A stretch of DNA of 64,000 nucleotides, from positions 3,467,962-3,531,961 of the forward strand of contig NZ_CP125669.1 in the NCBI RefSeq assembly GCF_030053775.1, read 5' to 3'. Position numbers and translations under genes: made by a program. The stretch is from Acinetobacter corruptisaponis (lineage in GTDB: Bacteria; Pseudomonadota; Gammaproteobacteria; Pseudomonadales; Moraxellaceae). This document shows positions 9,152 to 18,811 of the stretch, in pieces. The notes beneath the pieces are model-generated. The model was not told where the DNA came from. It did no database searches and saw only the letters and a list, made by a program, of their open reading frames with translations. Within the stretch, counting starts at the first letter, position 1, and every line of letters starts with the position of its first letter.

Positions 9152-10006
9152 ATGTATTTAGAATTTACCAAAATGCATGGTCTGGGCAATGATTTTATGG
9201 TTGTTGACCTGATTACCCAGCGTGCTTATTTAGATACTATCACCATTCAGCGTTTGGCAGATCGTCATTTTGGCGTGGGTTTTGATCAACTGCTGATTGT
9301 TGAGCCACCTGATTTTCCAGATGTTGATTTTAAATACCGTATTTTCAATGCCGATGGTTCGGAAGTGGAGCAATGTGGCAATGGCGTGCGTTGCTTTGCC
9401 CGTTTTGTGCATGAGCGTCAACTTACCACCAAAACTAAAATCCGTGTGCAGACCAAGGCTGGGATTGTTGAACCTGAATTAGGTGCAAATGGTTGGGTTC
9501 GGGTCAATATGGGACCACCAAAATTTCTTCCTGAAGAAATCCCATTTATTACTCAGGAACATGAAGATGCTGAGGGTTTATATGCACTGGCATTGGCGGA
9601 TGAAAAGAGTATCAATATTGATGTGGTGAATATGGGCAATCCACATGCGGTGACCATCGTGCCTGATGTATTGACGGCAGATGTTGAAAATATCGGTCCG
9701 CAAGTCGAATCACATACTCGTTTTCCTGCACGTGTAAACGCTGGTTTTATGCAAATCATTGATGAAAAGCATATCCGTTTGCGTGTATATGAACGTGGTG
9801 TGGGTGAGACCTTGGCCTGTGGTACAGGGGCTTGCGCGGCTGCGGTCAGTGGTATGCGCCGTGGCTTGCTTGCCAATGAGGTTGAGGTTCAGCTAGCAGG
9901 CGGTAAATTGCATATCGCTTGGCGTGAGGGTGATGTGGTCTGGATGACAGGTCCAACCACGCATGTTTATGATGCGCGTCTGGATTTAAGATATTTCCAA
10001 GGCTAA
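9152..10006 (+). CDS. dapF: Diaminopimelate epimerase
   Basis: DapF interconverts LL- and meso-diaminopimelate, supplying peptidoglycan cross-link precursor and lysine. The 284-aa product has both catalytic Cys motifs: Cys75 in QCGNGVRCF and the C-terminal one in ACGTGACA (about residue 220). The start motif [11 protein letters not shown] is diagnostic. The gene lies 6 bp after lysA; its Shine-Dalgarno sequence overlaps the end of lysA. A terminator follows at 10020. Confidence 0.98.
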   Translation: MYLEFTKMHGLGNDFMVVDLITQRAYLDTITIQRLADRHFGVGFDQLLIVEPPDFPDVDFKYRIFNADGSEVEQCGNGVRCFARFVHERQLTTKTKIRVQTKAGIVEPELGANGWVRVNMGPPKFLPEEIPFITQEHEDAEGLYALALADEKSINIDVVNMGNPHAVTIVPDVLTADVENIGPQVESHTRFPARVNAGFMQIIDEKHIRLRVYERGVGETLACGTGACAAAVSGMRRGLLANEVEVQLAGGKLHIAWREGDVVWMTGPTTHVYDARLDLRYFQG

Positions 10007-10019
10007 GGTTAGAATAAAT

Positions 10020-10051
10020 AAACACCTTGAGTTGCAGGGTGTTTGTTTTTT
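10020..10051 (+). terminator. Intrinsic terminator after dapF
   Basis: Stem AAACACCTT / AGGGTGTTT (one G-T pair), 7-nt loop, then GTTTTTT. It separates lysA-dapF from the hydrolase-xerC pair. Confidence 0.75.
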
Positions 10052-10081
10052 AAAATAAAAATATAATTTCAAAGGATAAAA

Positions 10082-10684
10082 ATGAATAACTTGGTTTTTC
10101 TTCCAGGCGCATCAGGCAATATCCAATTCTGGAATCCTTTGATCGCACAAATTCCTGAACCCTATACAAAACAGGTCATTGCATATCCAGGTTTTCATGG
10201 TGTGGCTGCACATCCAGATATAAATAGTTTTGATGATTTAACCGATTATGTGGTTGCACAGATTCAACAACCCTCGATTTTAATTGCTCAATCAATGGGT
10301 GGTATTTTTGCCATCGCAGCCACATTACAAAAGACTGATCTGGTCAAAGGGTTGGTTCTGATGGCAACTTCGGGAGGTATCAATTTAGACCCGTTTCAAG
10401 TTCAGGATTGGCGACAGGCTTATCAGCAAGAATATTTGCAATATCCTGATTGGTTTATCACAGCAAAGGTAGACTACGAAGCCCAATTGGCACATATTCA
10501 ACAACAGGTTTTATTATTGTGGGGAGATCAAGACCTGATTAGCCCTGTTGCTGTGGGACAACATTTACATCATATTTTAAAGAATTCTGAACTTTATGTG
10601 ATTCAAGGTGGAGAACATAATTTTGCTGAGCAGTATGCGTCCGAAGTTGCTATTTATGTCAACGATTTTATAAAGCAATTTTAG
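10082..10684 (+). CDS. Small alpha/beta hydrolase
   Basis: The 200-aa product has an alpha/beta-hydrolase core: an N-terminal FLPGASGN oxyanion-type loop, the nucleophile elbow AQSMGG (Ser near residue 72; the first Gly of GxSxG is Ala), the acid motif LLWGDQDLISP, and a final catalytic His in GGEHNFAEQ. It is short for the fold, so the lid is minimal. Substrate is unknown. AAGGA precedes the ATG at proper distance. It ends 10 bp before xerC and is probably co-transcribed with it. Confidence 0.8.
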   Translation: MNNLVFLPGASGNIQFWNPLIAQIPEPYTKQVIAYPGFHGVAAHPDINSFDDLTDYVVAQIQQPSILIAQSMGGIFAIAATLQKTDLVKGLVLMATSGGINLDPFQVQDWRQAYQQEYLQYPDWFITAKVDYEAQLAHIQQQVLLLWGDQDLISPVAVGQHLHHILKNSELYVIQGGEHNFAEQYASEVAIYVNDFIKQF

Positions 10685-10694
10685 GGAGTTGAGG

Positions 10695-11615
10695 GTGCAG
10701 ACAGCTTTGCAACTACTTTCCATGTGGTTAAAAGAACGGATGATTCAAAATCAGTCTGCACATACCATTACAGCCTATCAACGTGATCTCACTGACTTTT
10801 TTAAATTTTGTAAAAATAAACAATTGCAACTACAGGATGTTGAAGCTTCAGACTTACGTGAATATTTAGCCGAGCGTGTTGAACGCGACCGCCTGAGTTC
10901 CAGTAGCCTGCAACGTCACTTGACCTCCATCCGCCAATTTATGAAATGGGCTGAGCAAGGCCAGTATCTACAGCAGAATCCATCAGAAGATTTTAAGTTA
11001 AAACGTCAGCCCCGACCTTTACCAGGGATGATTGACATCGAAACCATCAATCAGATTCTGGATCAGCCCGCACCTGAAAAACCAATTGAGCAGCAATTAT
11101 GGTTCAGGGATAGGGCGATGCTTGAGTTGTTGTATTCGAGTGGTTTGCGCTTGGCTGAGTTACAGGGCTTAACTGTCAAGGATATTGATTTTAATCGGCA
11201 ATTATTACGCATTACAGGTAAGGGCAATAAAACTCGAATTGTACCTTTTGGAAAGAAAGCTAAAGAAAGTCTGGTTGAATGGCTGAAAATCTATCGAATA
11301 TGGAAAGGTGGTTTTACCGCAGATTCAGCTGTATTTATTTCACAAAAAGGCAATGCACTGACCCCACGACAGATTGAAAATCGAGTCAAGTTACAGGCCC
11401 AGCGGGCAGGAATCAGTGTCGATTTGCATCCACATTTATTACGGCATTGTTTTGCCAGTCATTTGCTTTCCGCCAGTGGTGATCTACGTGCAATTCAGGA
11501 AATGCTGGGTCATAGCAACTTGTCCACCACTCAAATCTATACCCATGTGGATTTTGAACAATTGATGAATGTGTATGACCAAACCCATCCACGTGCACAA
11601 AAAGCTGGGTCCTGA
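10695..11615 (+). CDS. xerC: Site-specific tyrosine recombinase XerC
   Basis: XerC, with XerD, resolves chromosome dimers at dif. The product (306 aa from GTG 10695) has the N-terminal SAM-like core-binding domain (residues 1-95) and the catalytic domain with Arg in SSGLRLAEL, His-x-x-Arg in HLLRHCFASHLL, His in LGHSNLSTTQ and the Tyr nucleophile in IYTHV. I prefer GTG 10695 over TTG 10689 because AGGGAG at 10683-10688 is correctly spaced only for GTG. XerC rather than XerD is inferred from linkage to dapF, as in Escherichia coli. Confidence 0.92.
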   Translation: MQTALQLLSMWLKERMIQNQSAHTITAYQRDLTDFFKFCKNKQLQLQDVEASDLREYLAERVERDRLSSSSLQRHLTSIRQFMKWAEQGQYLQQNPSEDFKLKRQPRPLPGMIDIETINQILDQPAPEKPIEQQLWFRDRAMLELLYSSGLRLAELQGLTVKDIDFNRQLLRITGKGNKTRIVPFGKKAKESLVEWLKIYRIWKGGFTADSAVFISQKGNALTPRQIENRVKLQAQRAGISVDLHPHLLRHCFASHLLSASGDLRAIQEMLGHSNLSTTQIYTHVDFEQLMNVYDQTHPRAQKAGS

Positions 11616-12046
11616 TATATTATGTTGCAAAATTGAGTGTTAAATAGACAACTCGTTTTCGGGTTTGCAATTGAACACTGCCTAAACAATGTTCTTACTT
11701 TATTGCCCATTTTTTGCAAAAACTGTTGGGTGTTTGGATTTGCCCGAAATGATCCGTTACAGAACATCTGCTTTTTGTCTGCAAGATCTATTTTAGATGG
11801 TTGAATTTTATAAAATATTAATAAAATCAAAATGTAATATTAATAAGAATGGACGGCTTAATTGAGGCAGTCCATCAGTGCCCTAAATTAGTGAACTGAG
11901 CATTTCATCTTTTTTACAGTCACATAGGAAATTGTGACTTGACCGAAATGCCAAATACATTGCAAGATAGGGCACCTAAAAAGTTTCAAACGAAGAGTTA
12001 GAATACTCTTCACTACATTTACTTGCTTAGAACAGCCGAGGATTAC
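11616..12046. other. Long intergenic region upstream of etfBA with two inverted repeats
   Basis: This 431-bp stretch has no convincing gene. It holds a hairpin at 11849-11875 (ATGGAC / GTCCAT arms, extendable inwards by GCTT / AGGC) and a perfect dyad AGTCACA-N8-TGTGACT at 11918-11939. I infer a regulatory leader for etfBA. A minus-strand reading frame here overlaps the end of xerC and lacks any family character. Confidence 0.6.
11918..11939. promoter_or_regulatory. Candidate operator, AGTCACA-N8-TGTGACT
   Basis: Perfect 7-bp dyad arms with an 8-bp spacer, about 110 bp before the etfB start. The size is typical of a dimeric helix-turn-helix repressor site. The binding protein is unknown. Confidence 0.4.
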
Positions 12047-12796
12047 ATGAAGGCTCTTGTCGCTGTAAAACGTGTGGTTGATGCCAACGTTAAAGTTCGT
12101 GTTAAGCCGGACAATAGTGGGGTTGACCTTACCAACGTTAAAATGTCAATCAACCCATTCTGTGAAATCGCAGTGGAAGAAGCGGTTCGCTTAAAAGAAA
12201 AAGGAACGGTTTCAGAAATCGTTGTTGTTTCAGTGGGTTCTAAAGACGCTCAGGAACAAATTCGTTCTGCAATGGCTTTAGGTGCTGACCGTGGTATTTT
12301 GGTTGAAACTGCTGATGAGATTGGTGCTCTAGAAGTTGCTAAAATCTTGAAAGGCGTTGTTGATGCTGAAAAACCAGAACTTATTCTTCTTGGTAAACAA
12401 GCAATTGATGACGACTCTAACCAGGTAGGTCAAATGCTTGGTGCCTTGCTTGGTGCTGGTCAAGGTACTTTCGCATCTGAAGTTAAAGTTGAAGGCGGTA
12501 AAGTTCAGGTTACGCGTGAAATCGACGGTGGTCTACAAACTGTTGAGCTTGCACTTCCTGCAATCATCACAACTGACCTACGTTTGAACGAGCCACGTTA
12601 TGCTGCTCTTCCAAACATCATGAAAGCACGTAAGAAGCCGCTTGATGTTAAGTCACCTGCTGATTATGGCGTTGCAACTGGTACTAAACTTAAGACGATT
12701 AAAGTTGAAGCACCTGCTGAACGTAAAGCTGGCGTACAAGTGAAGTCTGTAGACGAACTTGTTGAAAAATTGAAAAACGAAGCGAAAGTGATCTAA
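12047..12796 (+). CDS. etfB: Electron transfer flavoprotein subunit beta
   Basis: EtfB pairs with EtfA to carry electrons from acyl-CoA and other dehydrogenases to the ETF:quinone oxidoreductase. The start at 12047 gives the standard N-terminus [12 protein letters not shown] and 249 aa; an earlier TTG adds eight unlikely residues. Family landmarks: [30 protein letters not shown] (AMP/nucleotide-binding region), [10 protein letters not shown] and the Leu-rich recognition loop near [18 protein letters not shown]. It is followed by etfA after 17 bp. Confidence 0.97.
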   Translation: MKALVAVKRVVDANVKVRVKPDNSGVDLTNVKMSINPFCEIAVEEAVRLKEKGTVSEIVVVSVGSKDAQEQIRSAMALGADRGILVETADEIGALEVAKILKGVVDAEKPELILLGKQAIDDDSNQVGQMLGALLGAGQGTFASEVKVEGGKVQVTREIDGGLQTVELALPAIITTDLRLNEPRYAALPNIMKARKKPLDVKSPADYGVATGTKLKTIKVEAPAERKAGVQVKSVDELVEKLKNEAKVI

Positions 12797-12813
12797 TACA
12801 GAAGGATAAAATC

Positions 12814-13749
12814 ATGAGTATTTTAGTTATCGCTGATCACAACAACCAGACACTTAACGGTGCAACTTTAAACGTTGTTGCGGCAGCTCAAAAAATCGGT
12901 GGTGATATTACTGTATTGGTTGCTGGTTCTGGCGCTCAGGCAGTTGCAGACGCTGCTGCCAAAGTTGCTGGTGTGAGCAAGGTATTACTTGCTGACAATG
13001 CTGCTTATGCGAACCAATTGGCTGAAAACGTTGCTGGCTTGGTTGCCGACATCGCGAAAGGCGGTTACAAATACGTATTGGCTGCGTCTACAACCACTGG
13101 TAAGAACATTCTTCCACGTGTTGCTGCGCTTCTTGACGTAAGCATGATCACAGACATCATTGCTGTTGAATCTGCAAACACGTTCAAGCGCCCAATCTAT
13201 GCAGGTAACGCGATTGCAACTGTTCAGTCTGATGAAGCAATCATCGTTGGTACAGTTCGTGGTACAGCATTCGATGCGGTTGCTGCTGAAGGCGGTTCTG
13301 CTGCGGTTGAAACTGTGGGCGAAGTGAATGATGCTGGTCTTTCTAGCTTTGTAAACGAAGAAATCGTTAAACTTGACCGTCCAGAATTGACTGCTGCGCG
13401 CATCGTTGTTTCTGGTGGCCGTGGTGTCGGTTCTGGTGAGAACTACCACAAGGTACTTGATCCATTGGCTGACAAGCTTGGTGCTGCTCAAGGTGCATCA
13501 CGTGCTGCGGTAGATGCTGGTTTCGTACCAAACGACTTCCAGGTTGGTCAAACTGGTAAAATCGTTGCGCCAGACCTTTACATGGCAATCGGTATCTCTG
13601 GTGCGATCCAGCACTTGGCAGGTATGAAAGATTCTAAAGTTATTGTTGCTATCAACAAAGACGAAGAAGCGCCAATCAACAGCGTTGCTGACTACTGGTT
13701 AGTTGGTGATTTGAACACTGTTGTACCTGAATTGGTATCTAAACTTTAA
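12814..13749 (+). CDS. etfA: Electron transfer flavoprotein subunit alpha
   Basis: The 311-aa product carries the C-terminal FAD-binding domain: [11 protein letters not shown] (about residues 199-209), then [22 protein letters not shown] and [19 protein letters not shown] precedes the ATG. The etfBA order and 17-bp gap indicate one transcript, ending at the hairpin at 13771. Codon use in both genes is biased towards frequent codons, fitting high expression. Confidence 0.97.
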   Translation: MSILVIADHNNQTLNGATLNVVAAAQKIGGDITVLVAGSGAQAVADAAAKVAGVSKVLLADNAAYANQLAENVAGLVADIAKGGYKYVLAASTTTGKNILPRVAALLDVSMITDIIAVESANTFKRPIYAGNAIATVQSDEAIIVGTVRGTAFDAVAAEGGSAAVETVGEVNDAGLSSFVNEEIVKLDRPELTAARIVVSGGRGVGSGENYHKVLDPLADKLGAAQGASRAAVDAGFVPNDFQVGQTGKIVAPDLYMAIGISGAIQHLAGMKDSKVIVAINKDEEAPINSVADYWLVGDLNTVVPELVSKL

Positions 13750-13770
13750 TTCTCTGAATTAAAGTCTAAA

Positions 13771-13829
13771 GCGCTCTTGCGCAGGCAGTTAAAGCGATGC
13801 TTTGCTGCTCTGCTCAGGAGCGTTTTTTT
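13771..13829 (+). terminator. Long-stem terminator after etfA
   Basis: Arms CGCTCTTGCGCAGGCAG and CTGCTCTGCTCAGGAGCG pair with two mismatches and one bulge around a 16-nt A-rich loop, followed by TTTTTTT. Confidence 0.8.
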
Positions 13830-13866
13830 ATGCTAAAAATAATAATAAATTAAAGGGATATCATTT

Positions 13867-14382
13867 ATGAATTATCGTTTTAAAACCTATTTTTTGATGT
13901 TGGCACATTATAATCAATGGGCAAATAACAAGTTGTTTGCAGTTTTAGAGGCTTTGCCTGAAACACAGTTGAATCAGGACTGTGGCGCTTATTTTAACTC
14001 ACTGATTCAGACTGCAAATCATGTGTTGGTTGGGGATTTCCTCTGGTTTGAACGTATCTGTGGACTACAACCCTCAAGTTATGCACTGGATGATGTTTTA
14101 TATCCAGACATAAAGGAATTAACTCAAGTTCGTAAAAACCATGATCAATCTTTAATTGATTATGTCCAGGTTCATGATGAATCAGCTTTTCATCAAGCAT
14201 TGACTTATATTCGCCGTAACCAGACCTATACAGAGCCATTGATTGAGGTGTTGGCTCATATGTTTAATCATCAAACCCATCATCGTGGGCAAATGCATAA
14301 TATGGTTTTCCAGTTGACTGATATATCACTTGAGCTGGACTTGATTTATTTTCAAAGAGCCTTTGCTTCTTTGTATCATTGA
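13867..14382 (+). CDS. DinB-family putative metalloprotein
   Basis: The 171-aa product fits the DinB/YfiT four-helix-bundle family, whose members use three His to bind a divalent metal. Here the likely ligands are the His in ANHVLVGD (about residue 51) and the His pair in HMFNHQTHHRGQMHN (about 134-140). Some family members are thiol-dependent transferases; others have no known activity. AAGGGA lies upstream of the ATG. The 3' end overlaps the convergent unknown gene by 7 bp. Confidence 0.85.
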   Translation: MNYRFKTYFLMLAHYNQWANNKLFAVLEALPETQLNQDCGAYFNSLIQTANHVLVGDFLWFERICGLQPSSYALDDVLYPDIKELTQVRKNHDQSLIDYVQVHDESAFHQALTYIRRNQTYTEPLIEVLAHMFNHQTHHRGQMHNMVFQLTDISLELDLIYFQRAFASLYH

Positions 14383-14957
14383 TTTGGGTAGCAAAAAGAC
14401 ATGATGACTAAACCATGTGTTAACTGCATAATTAATAAATGATTTTTGTAATAAGGCGAAGAAATTTCACATTTCCATGTAGGGAACTTAAAATTCCAGT
14501 CATTATTCATAAACATAATATTGTCAGCAAGTTTCCATGAAACACCTGTAATGCCATGTTGAAATATTTTTTCTAAATTCTCTGTTGATTGCAAGGTGCT
14601 TAAAGTATTGGTTAATTGTTTTGCTATATAATGCTCAATTTCTTTAGGCGGAAAAATTTCAAGATCCCAATGAATATCATCTTTATGTAAAGAAATAGCG
14701 TCCTCTGTAGATGGGGTGTAATGTATATTAGAGAAATAATCTAAATATTGTGGGATAAGACTTTGTTCTAAAAGCGCTATATCAATTTTTCTGTGTTTGT
14801 TTTTTATGGGAAAAATACGTTGATAAAATACATTTGAAAATGGTGCATTGCATATCATACGACCAATTCCAAAGAGCATATTACGATTTTCGTCATTATA
14901 GTATTTGAACATACGTTTTGAGACACGGTAACGATATTCTTGATTTGGTTTTGACAT
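14376..14957 (-). CDS. Uncharacterised protein (193 aa)
   Basis: I do not recognise this family. The product is rich in Asn, Ile, Lys and Tyr and more AT-rich than its neighbours. It has no signal peptide and no clear membrane helix until a hydrophobic C-terminal stretch (LLIMQLTHGLVIMSF). Features are a basic N-terminus (YRYRVSKRMFKYYNDENR) and Trp-bearing segments (SWKLADNIMF, FPTWKC). It overlaps the end of the DinB-like gene. It could be recently acquired; a function cannot be assigned. Confidence 0.6.
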   Translation of the reverse strand: MSKPNQEYRYRVSKRMFKYYNDENRNMLFGIGRMICNAPFSNVFYQRIFPIKNKHRKIDIALLEQSLIPQYLDYFSNIHYTPSTEDAISLHKDDIHWDLEIFPPKEIEHYIAKQLTNTLSTLQSTENLEKIFQHGITGVSWKLADNIMFMNNDWNFKFPTWKCEISSPYYKNHLLIMQLTHGLVIMSFCYPNQ

Positions 14958-15041
14958 ATTTTGCTAAATAAATTTTTGCTTAATGGTTTTATGTAAATTC
15001 TATATAAATAAAGAAAATACGACAATCTATTTGTATCAAAT

Positions 15042-15073
15042 GCTCCCAGTTGGGGAGCTATTTATGCTATAAT
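15042..15073 (+). promoter_or_regulatory. gyrA promoter: extended -10 with adjacent dyad
   Basis: TGCTATAAT (15065-15073) is an extended -10 with a perfect TATAAT. No good -35 lies 16-18 bp upstream; instead there is a dyad GCTCCC-N5-GGGAGC at 15042-15058. The transcript would have a leader of about 100 nt before the ATG at 15179. Confidence 0.55.
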
Positions 15074-15178
15074 TTTTCGCTGTATTTTTTATTTTAGTTC
15101 AAGTTTTTGAACTGAATTTTTGCAAGATTGAAGACATAAAAACAGGTGGAACCATCGACCTGTAAACAAGGAGTATGC

Positions 15179-17908
15179 ATGAGCGTATCGGAAATCAGAC
15201 CGATTGCCATTGAGGACGAACTCAAGCATTCATATCTAGATTACGCAATGAGCGTAATTGTATCTCGTGCATTGCCTGATGTTAGAGACGGTCTAAAACC
15301 TGTTCATCGCCGCGTATTGTTTGCGATGCACGAATTGGGCAATGATTATAACAAAGCATATAAAAAGTCTGCCCGTGTGGTCGGGGACGTGATCGGTAAA
15401 TACCATCCTCACGGTGACAGTGCGGTATATGAAACCATTGTCCGTATGGCGCAGGATTTTAGTCTGCGTTATATGCTGGTGGATGGTCAGGGTAACTTCG
15501 GTTCTGTCGATGGGGATAGTGCGGCTGCGATGCGTTATACCGAAGTGCGTATGCAGAAGCTCACCCATGAGATTTTGGCTGATCTGGAAAAAGATACAGT
15601 TGACTGGGAAGACAACTACGACGGTTCTGAGCGTATTCCCCAGGTGATGCCAACCCGTATTCCTAATCTTTTGATTAACGGTACAACGGGTATTGCGGTG
15701 GGTATGGCGACCAATATGGCACCACACAACATGACCGAAGTGGTGAATGCCTGTTTGGCTTATGCCAACAATCCCAATATTTCTGTAGAAGGATTGATGG
15801 AGCACATTACAGGCCCAGATTTCCCTACAGGCGGTATTATTTACGGTAAGTCGGGTATTGTGGATGCCTACCGTACAGGTAAAGGGCGTTTGCATATCCG
15901 TGGTAAGTACCACTTTGAGGAAGACCAGAAAACAGGCCGTACCACCATCGTCTTTACTGAGATTCCTTATCAGGTCAACAAGGCAAAAACCATTGAGCGT
16001 ATTGCCGAGTTAGTCAAAGAAAAGAAGTTGGAAGGTATTTCTGAGCTTCGTGACGAGTCTGATAAAGAAGGTATGCGTATTGCCATCGACCTGAAGCGTG
16101 GCGAAAACGCTGAAGTGGTGGTGAATAACCTGTTCCTGCATACGCAACTGCAAAACTCGTTCAGTATCAATATGGTCTGTCTGGATAATGGTCAGCCTCG
16201 ATTGATGAACCTGAAAGACATCATTGCGGCGTTTATCCGTCACCGTCAGGAAGTGGTGACCCGCCGTACCATGTTTGAATTGCGTAAGGCACGTGAACGT
16301 GGTCATATCTTGGAAGGCTTAACCGTTGCCTTAGCCAATATTGATGCCATCATTGAAACCATTAAAACCTCTGCAAACCCAGCCGAAGCGCGTGAACGTT
16401 TACAGGCGGGTGAGTGGGCTGGCGGTGGTGTGGTGGCATTGCTTGAAAAAGCGGGTGCGATCTCTGTTCGTCCTGATGAGATTGAAGGTGAAGATCCAGC
16501 GCGTCCATTTGGCTTGTCAGGTGATATTTACCGTTTATCACCAACACAGGTCGCTGCAATTCTTGAATTGCGTTTACACCGTCTGACTGGTTTGGAACAA
16601 GACAAACTGCATGCGGAATATACGGAAATTTTAGGCCAAATTGCTGAATTAACCGCAATCCTGAATGACTTCAATTTATTGATGAATGTGATTCGCGAAG
16701 AACTCGCCTTGATCCTGCAGCAATATGGTGATGGTCGTCGTACTGAAATTGTTGAGTCTGGTGTTGATTTCTGTCGTGAAGACCTGATCCCAGAAGAGCA
16801 AGTTGTATTGACTGTGTCTCAGACAGGTTATGCGAAAACTCAACCACTTTCTGATTATCAGGCGCAGCGCCGTGGTGGTCGTGGCAAGTCCGCAACCTCA
16901 ATGAAAGATGATGACATCATCCAGCATTTAATCGTTGCATCGAACCACGCAACGGTGTTGTGTTTTACCAATGTCGGTAAGGTCTATCGTTTAAGAGTGT
17001 TTGAAGTTCCACAGGCTTCCCGCGGTGCCAAAGGTCGTCCAATCATTAATTTGCTTCCACTAGATGCGAATGAAACAGTGACAGCGATCTTGCCATTGAC
17101 CGATTTCCCTGAAAATCACTATGTGTTCATGGCAACCGCGTCAGGCACAGTGAAACGTGTGGAACTAGCACAGTTTAGCAATGTGCGTTCAAATGGCTTG
17201 CGTGCGATTGAGCTCAATGAAGAAGATACCTTGATTGGTGTTGCGATTACTGATGGTAATCAGCAGATTATGTTGTTCTCGAATGAAGGTAAGGCAATCC
17301 GTTTTGCAGAAACCGATGTTCGTGCCATGGGACGTACCGCCAAAGGCGTGCGTGGTATGCGTGTCAGCTTTGCCAGCAATACCATTGAAGCCGAAGATGC
17401 TGATGTTGAAAATGATGACAGCGATGACAATGATGATTCAGTAGATTCGAATGTTGTCAGCCGCATCGTTTCATTGGTGGTTGTACCTGTCACAGGTGAA
17501 GTGCTGTGTGCATGCGCCAATGGTTATGGTAAGCGCACTCCAGTGGATGATTTCCCAACCAAGAAACGTGGTGGTAAGGGTGTGATTGCCATCAAGACCA
17601 GCGAGCGTAATGGTGAACTTGTTGGTGCGGTATCCATTGATGAAACCAAGGAACTGATGTTGATTTCTGATGGGGGCACACTGGTGCGTACCCGTGCGGC
17701 TGAGGTTGCAACTACAGGTCGTAATGCACAGGGTGTTCGCCTGATTCGTTTAAGCGATGCTGAAACACTGGTGGGTGTGGTTTCAATTGAAGCTGTTGAA
17801 GATGACGAAGTGTTGGAAGCGACAGAAGAAATGGAAGCTACTGAGGCTGAAGCGGTAACTTCTGAAGACGTTGTAGTAGAACCAAAAGATGATGCTACTG
17901 AAGAGTAA
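15179..17908 (+). CDS. gyrA: DNA gyrase subunit A
   Basis: GyrA breaks and rejoins DNA in the A2B2 gyrase that introduces negative supercoils. The start at 15179 ([10 protein letters not shown]) follows AAGGAG by 5 bp; 909 aa. The catalytic Tyr is Tyr120 in AAMRYTE. The quinolone region reads [13 protein letters not shown] with Ser81 and Glu85, the sensitive-type residues. The CTD begins with the GyrA box QRRGGRGK, needed for DNA wrapping. Residues 737-758 form a strongly acidic Asp-rich insertion in the CTD, and the C-terminal tail is also Glu-rich. A terminator follows at once. Confidence 0.98.
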   Translation: MSVSEIRPIAIEDELKHSYLDYAMSVIVSRALPDVRDGLKPVHRRVLFAMHELGNDYNKAYKKSARVVGDVIGKYHPHGDSAVYETIVRMAQDFSLRYMLVDGQGNFGSVDGDSAAAMRYTEVRMQKLTHEILADLEKDTVDWEDNYDGSERIPQVMPTRIPNLLINGTTGIAVGMATNMAPHNMTEVVNACLAYANNPNISVEGLMEHITGPDFPTGGIIYGKSGIVDAYRTGKGRLHIRGKYHFEEDQKTGRTTIVFTEIPYQVNKAKTIERIAELVKEKKLEGISELRDESDKEGMRIAIDLKRGENAEVVVNNLFLHTQLQNSFSINMVCLDNGQPRLMNLKDIIAAFIRHRQEVVTRRTMFELRKARERGHILEGLTVALANIDAIIETIKTSANPAEARERLQAGEWAGGGVVALLEKAGAISVRPDEIEGEDPARPFGLSGDIYRLSPTQVAAILELRLHRLTGLEQDKLHAEYTEILGQIAELTAILNDFNLLMNVIREELALILQQYGDGRRTEIVESGVDFCREDLIPEEQVVLTVSQTGYAKTQPLSDYQAQRRGGRGKSATSMKDDDIIQHLIVASNHATVLCFTNVGKVYRLRVFEVPQASRGAKGRPIINLLPLDANETVTAILPLTDFPENHYVFMATASGTVKRVELAQFSNVRSNGLRAIELNEEDTLIGVAITDGNQQIMLFSNEGKAIRFAETDVRAMGRTAKGVRGMRVSFASNTIEAEDADVENDDSDDNDDSVDSNVVSRIVSLVVVPVTGEVLCACANGYGKRTPVDDFPTKKRGGKGVIAIKTSERNGELVGAVSIDETKELMLISDGGTLVRTRAAEVATTGRNAQGVRLIRLSDAETLVGVVSIEAVEDDEVLEATEEMEATEAEAVTSEDVVVEPKDDATEE

Positions 17909-17921
17909 TTAGTCTCGTGGT

Positions 17922-17951
17922 AAAAAACCCAAAGTCAGCTTTGGGTTTTTT
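17922..17951 (+). terminator. Intrinsic terminator after gyrA
   Basis: Perfect 13-bp stem AAAAAACCCAAAG / CTTTGGGTTTTTT around a TCAG loop. Confidence 0.9.
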
Positions 17952-18056
17952 ATGCTTGTTGCTTTATTGACTGAGCTTCTTATATATTGGTCAATCTAAT
18001 ATTTTTGTTTTAAATGTATAAAATATATTGATATTAAAATAACCGAGAAAATAATC

Positions 18057-18770
18057 ATGACAAAAAAATATGCACCTATCTATCCACATGATCCAATCAT
18101 TGAAATATTTGAGAATATTTATTTGTTGAGGGGAAGTATAAGGCTTGGATTGGGTCTTTCAATGAATCGTAACATGATGATTTTGAAACAGGGGAATGAA
18201 TTGACATTAATCAATGCTGTTCGAATCTCTGAGCCTGAATTAAAAAAATTGGAAAGCTTGGGACAAGTGCGGCATATCATTCGTTTAGGCGATTTTCACG
18301 GTTTGGATGATCAGTTTTATATTGACCGTTATCAGGCAACATTCTGGAGCCAATCTCATCATGTGAATTATCCCAAGCTTATTCCTCAACAGATTATTCA
18401 TGCAGATGTACAGCCACCTATCAAAAATTCCGAATTCTTTATCTTTGAACAGGCGACCTGCCCAGAAGCAATCTTATTTATAAAAGATAAAAAACTGTTG
18501 ATTAGCACAGACAGTATTCAATATTGGAATGACTGGAAATATTTTAGTTTTCTCAGCAAGGTGATTATCTATCTCATGGGATTTCGGTTGGGGCTATTTA
18601 TTGGTGGACCTTGGCTAAAGCGGGTAACACCGAAGCAAGGTAGCTTAAAAAGTGATTTTGATCGATTGTTACAACTGGATTTTCAACACCTGATTTCTGC
18701 ACATGGTGTATTGCTAAAGGATTCCGCTAAAGACAAGCTAACATCACTGATAAATAATTCTAATATTTAA
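18057..18770 (+). CDS. Metallo-beta-lactamase-like protein without the HxHxDH motif
   Basis: The 237-aa product reads like a divergent MBL-fold protein (DUF4336-like): an early strand with IYLLRGSIR, a LTLINAVRIS strand, then VRHIIRLGDFHGLDDQFY where HxHxDH would sit, KLLISTDSIQYW in the place of the metal-ligand Asp strand, and a last LISAHGVLL with a candidate His. Only some of the expected ligands are present, so hydrolase activity is uncertain. Convergent with the exporter operon; alone on its transcript. I am fairly sure of the fold class, not of a function. Confidence 0.55.
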   Translation: MTKKYAPIYPHDPIIEIFENIYLLRGSIRLGLGLSMNRNMMILKQGNELTLINAVRISEPELKKLESLGQVRHIIRLGDFHGLDDQFYIDRYQATFWSQSHHVNYPKLIPQQIIHADVQPPIKNSEFFIFEQATCPEAILFIKDKKLLISTDSIQYWNDWKYFSFLSKVIIYLMGFRLGLFIGGPWLKRVTPKQGSLKSDFDRLLQLDFQHLISAHGVLLKDSAKDKLTSLINNSNI

Positions 18771-18789
18771 CAATGCTCTATATCGTAAA

Positions 18790-18811
18790 GGGAAGCTAAT
18801 CAGCTTCCTTT
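18790..18811. terminator. Bidirectional hairpin overlapping permease stop
   Basis: Stem GGAAGCT / AGCTTCC with an AATC loop and flanking A/T. It overlaps the TGA (18800-18802) of the minus-strand permease and serves two convergent genes. Confidence 0.6.

Noticed and set aside
10695..11615. XerC gene as sign of an integrated element
   Set aside because: The sequence and the dapF context are those of the housekeeping recombinase; no attachment repeats or cargo are visible.
11537..11830. Minus-strand frame upstream of etfBA
   Set aside because: It runs through the end of xerC, has no ribosome site, and its residues fit no family.
12985..13491. Minus-strand frame inside etfA
   Set aside because: Shadow of the biased codon use of etfA; Asn/Arg/Ser-rich, no family.
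15416..15440. Quinolone-resistance change in gyrA
   Set aside because: The key positions read Ser81 and Glu85, the sensitive-type residues.
15293..15913. Minus-strand frame inside gyrA
   Set aside because: Shadow of gyrA codon pattern; His/Thr-rich with no domain.
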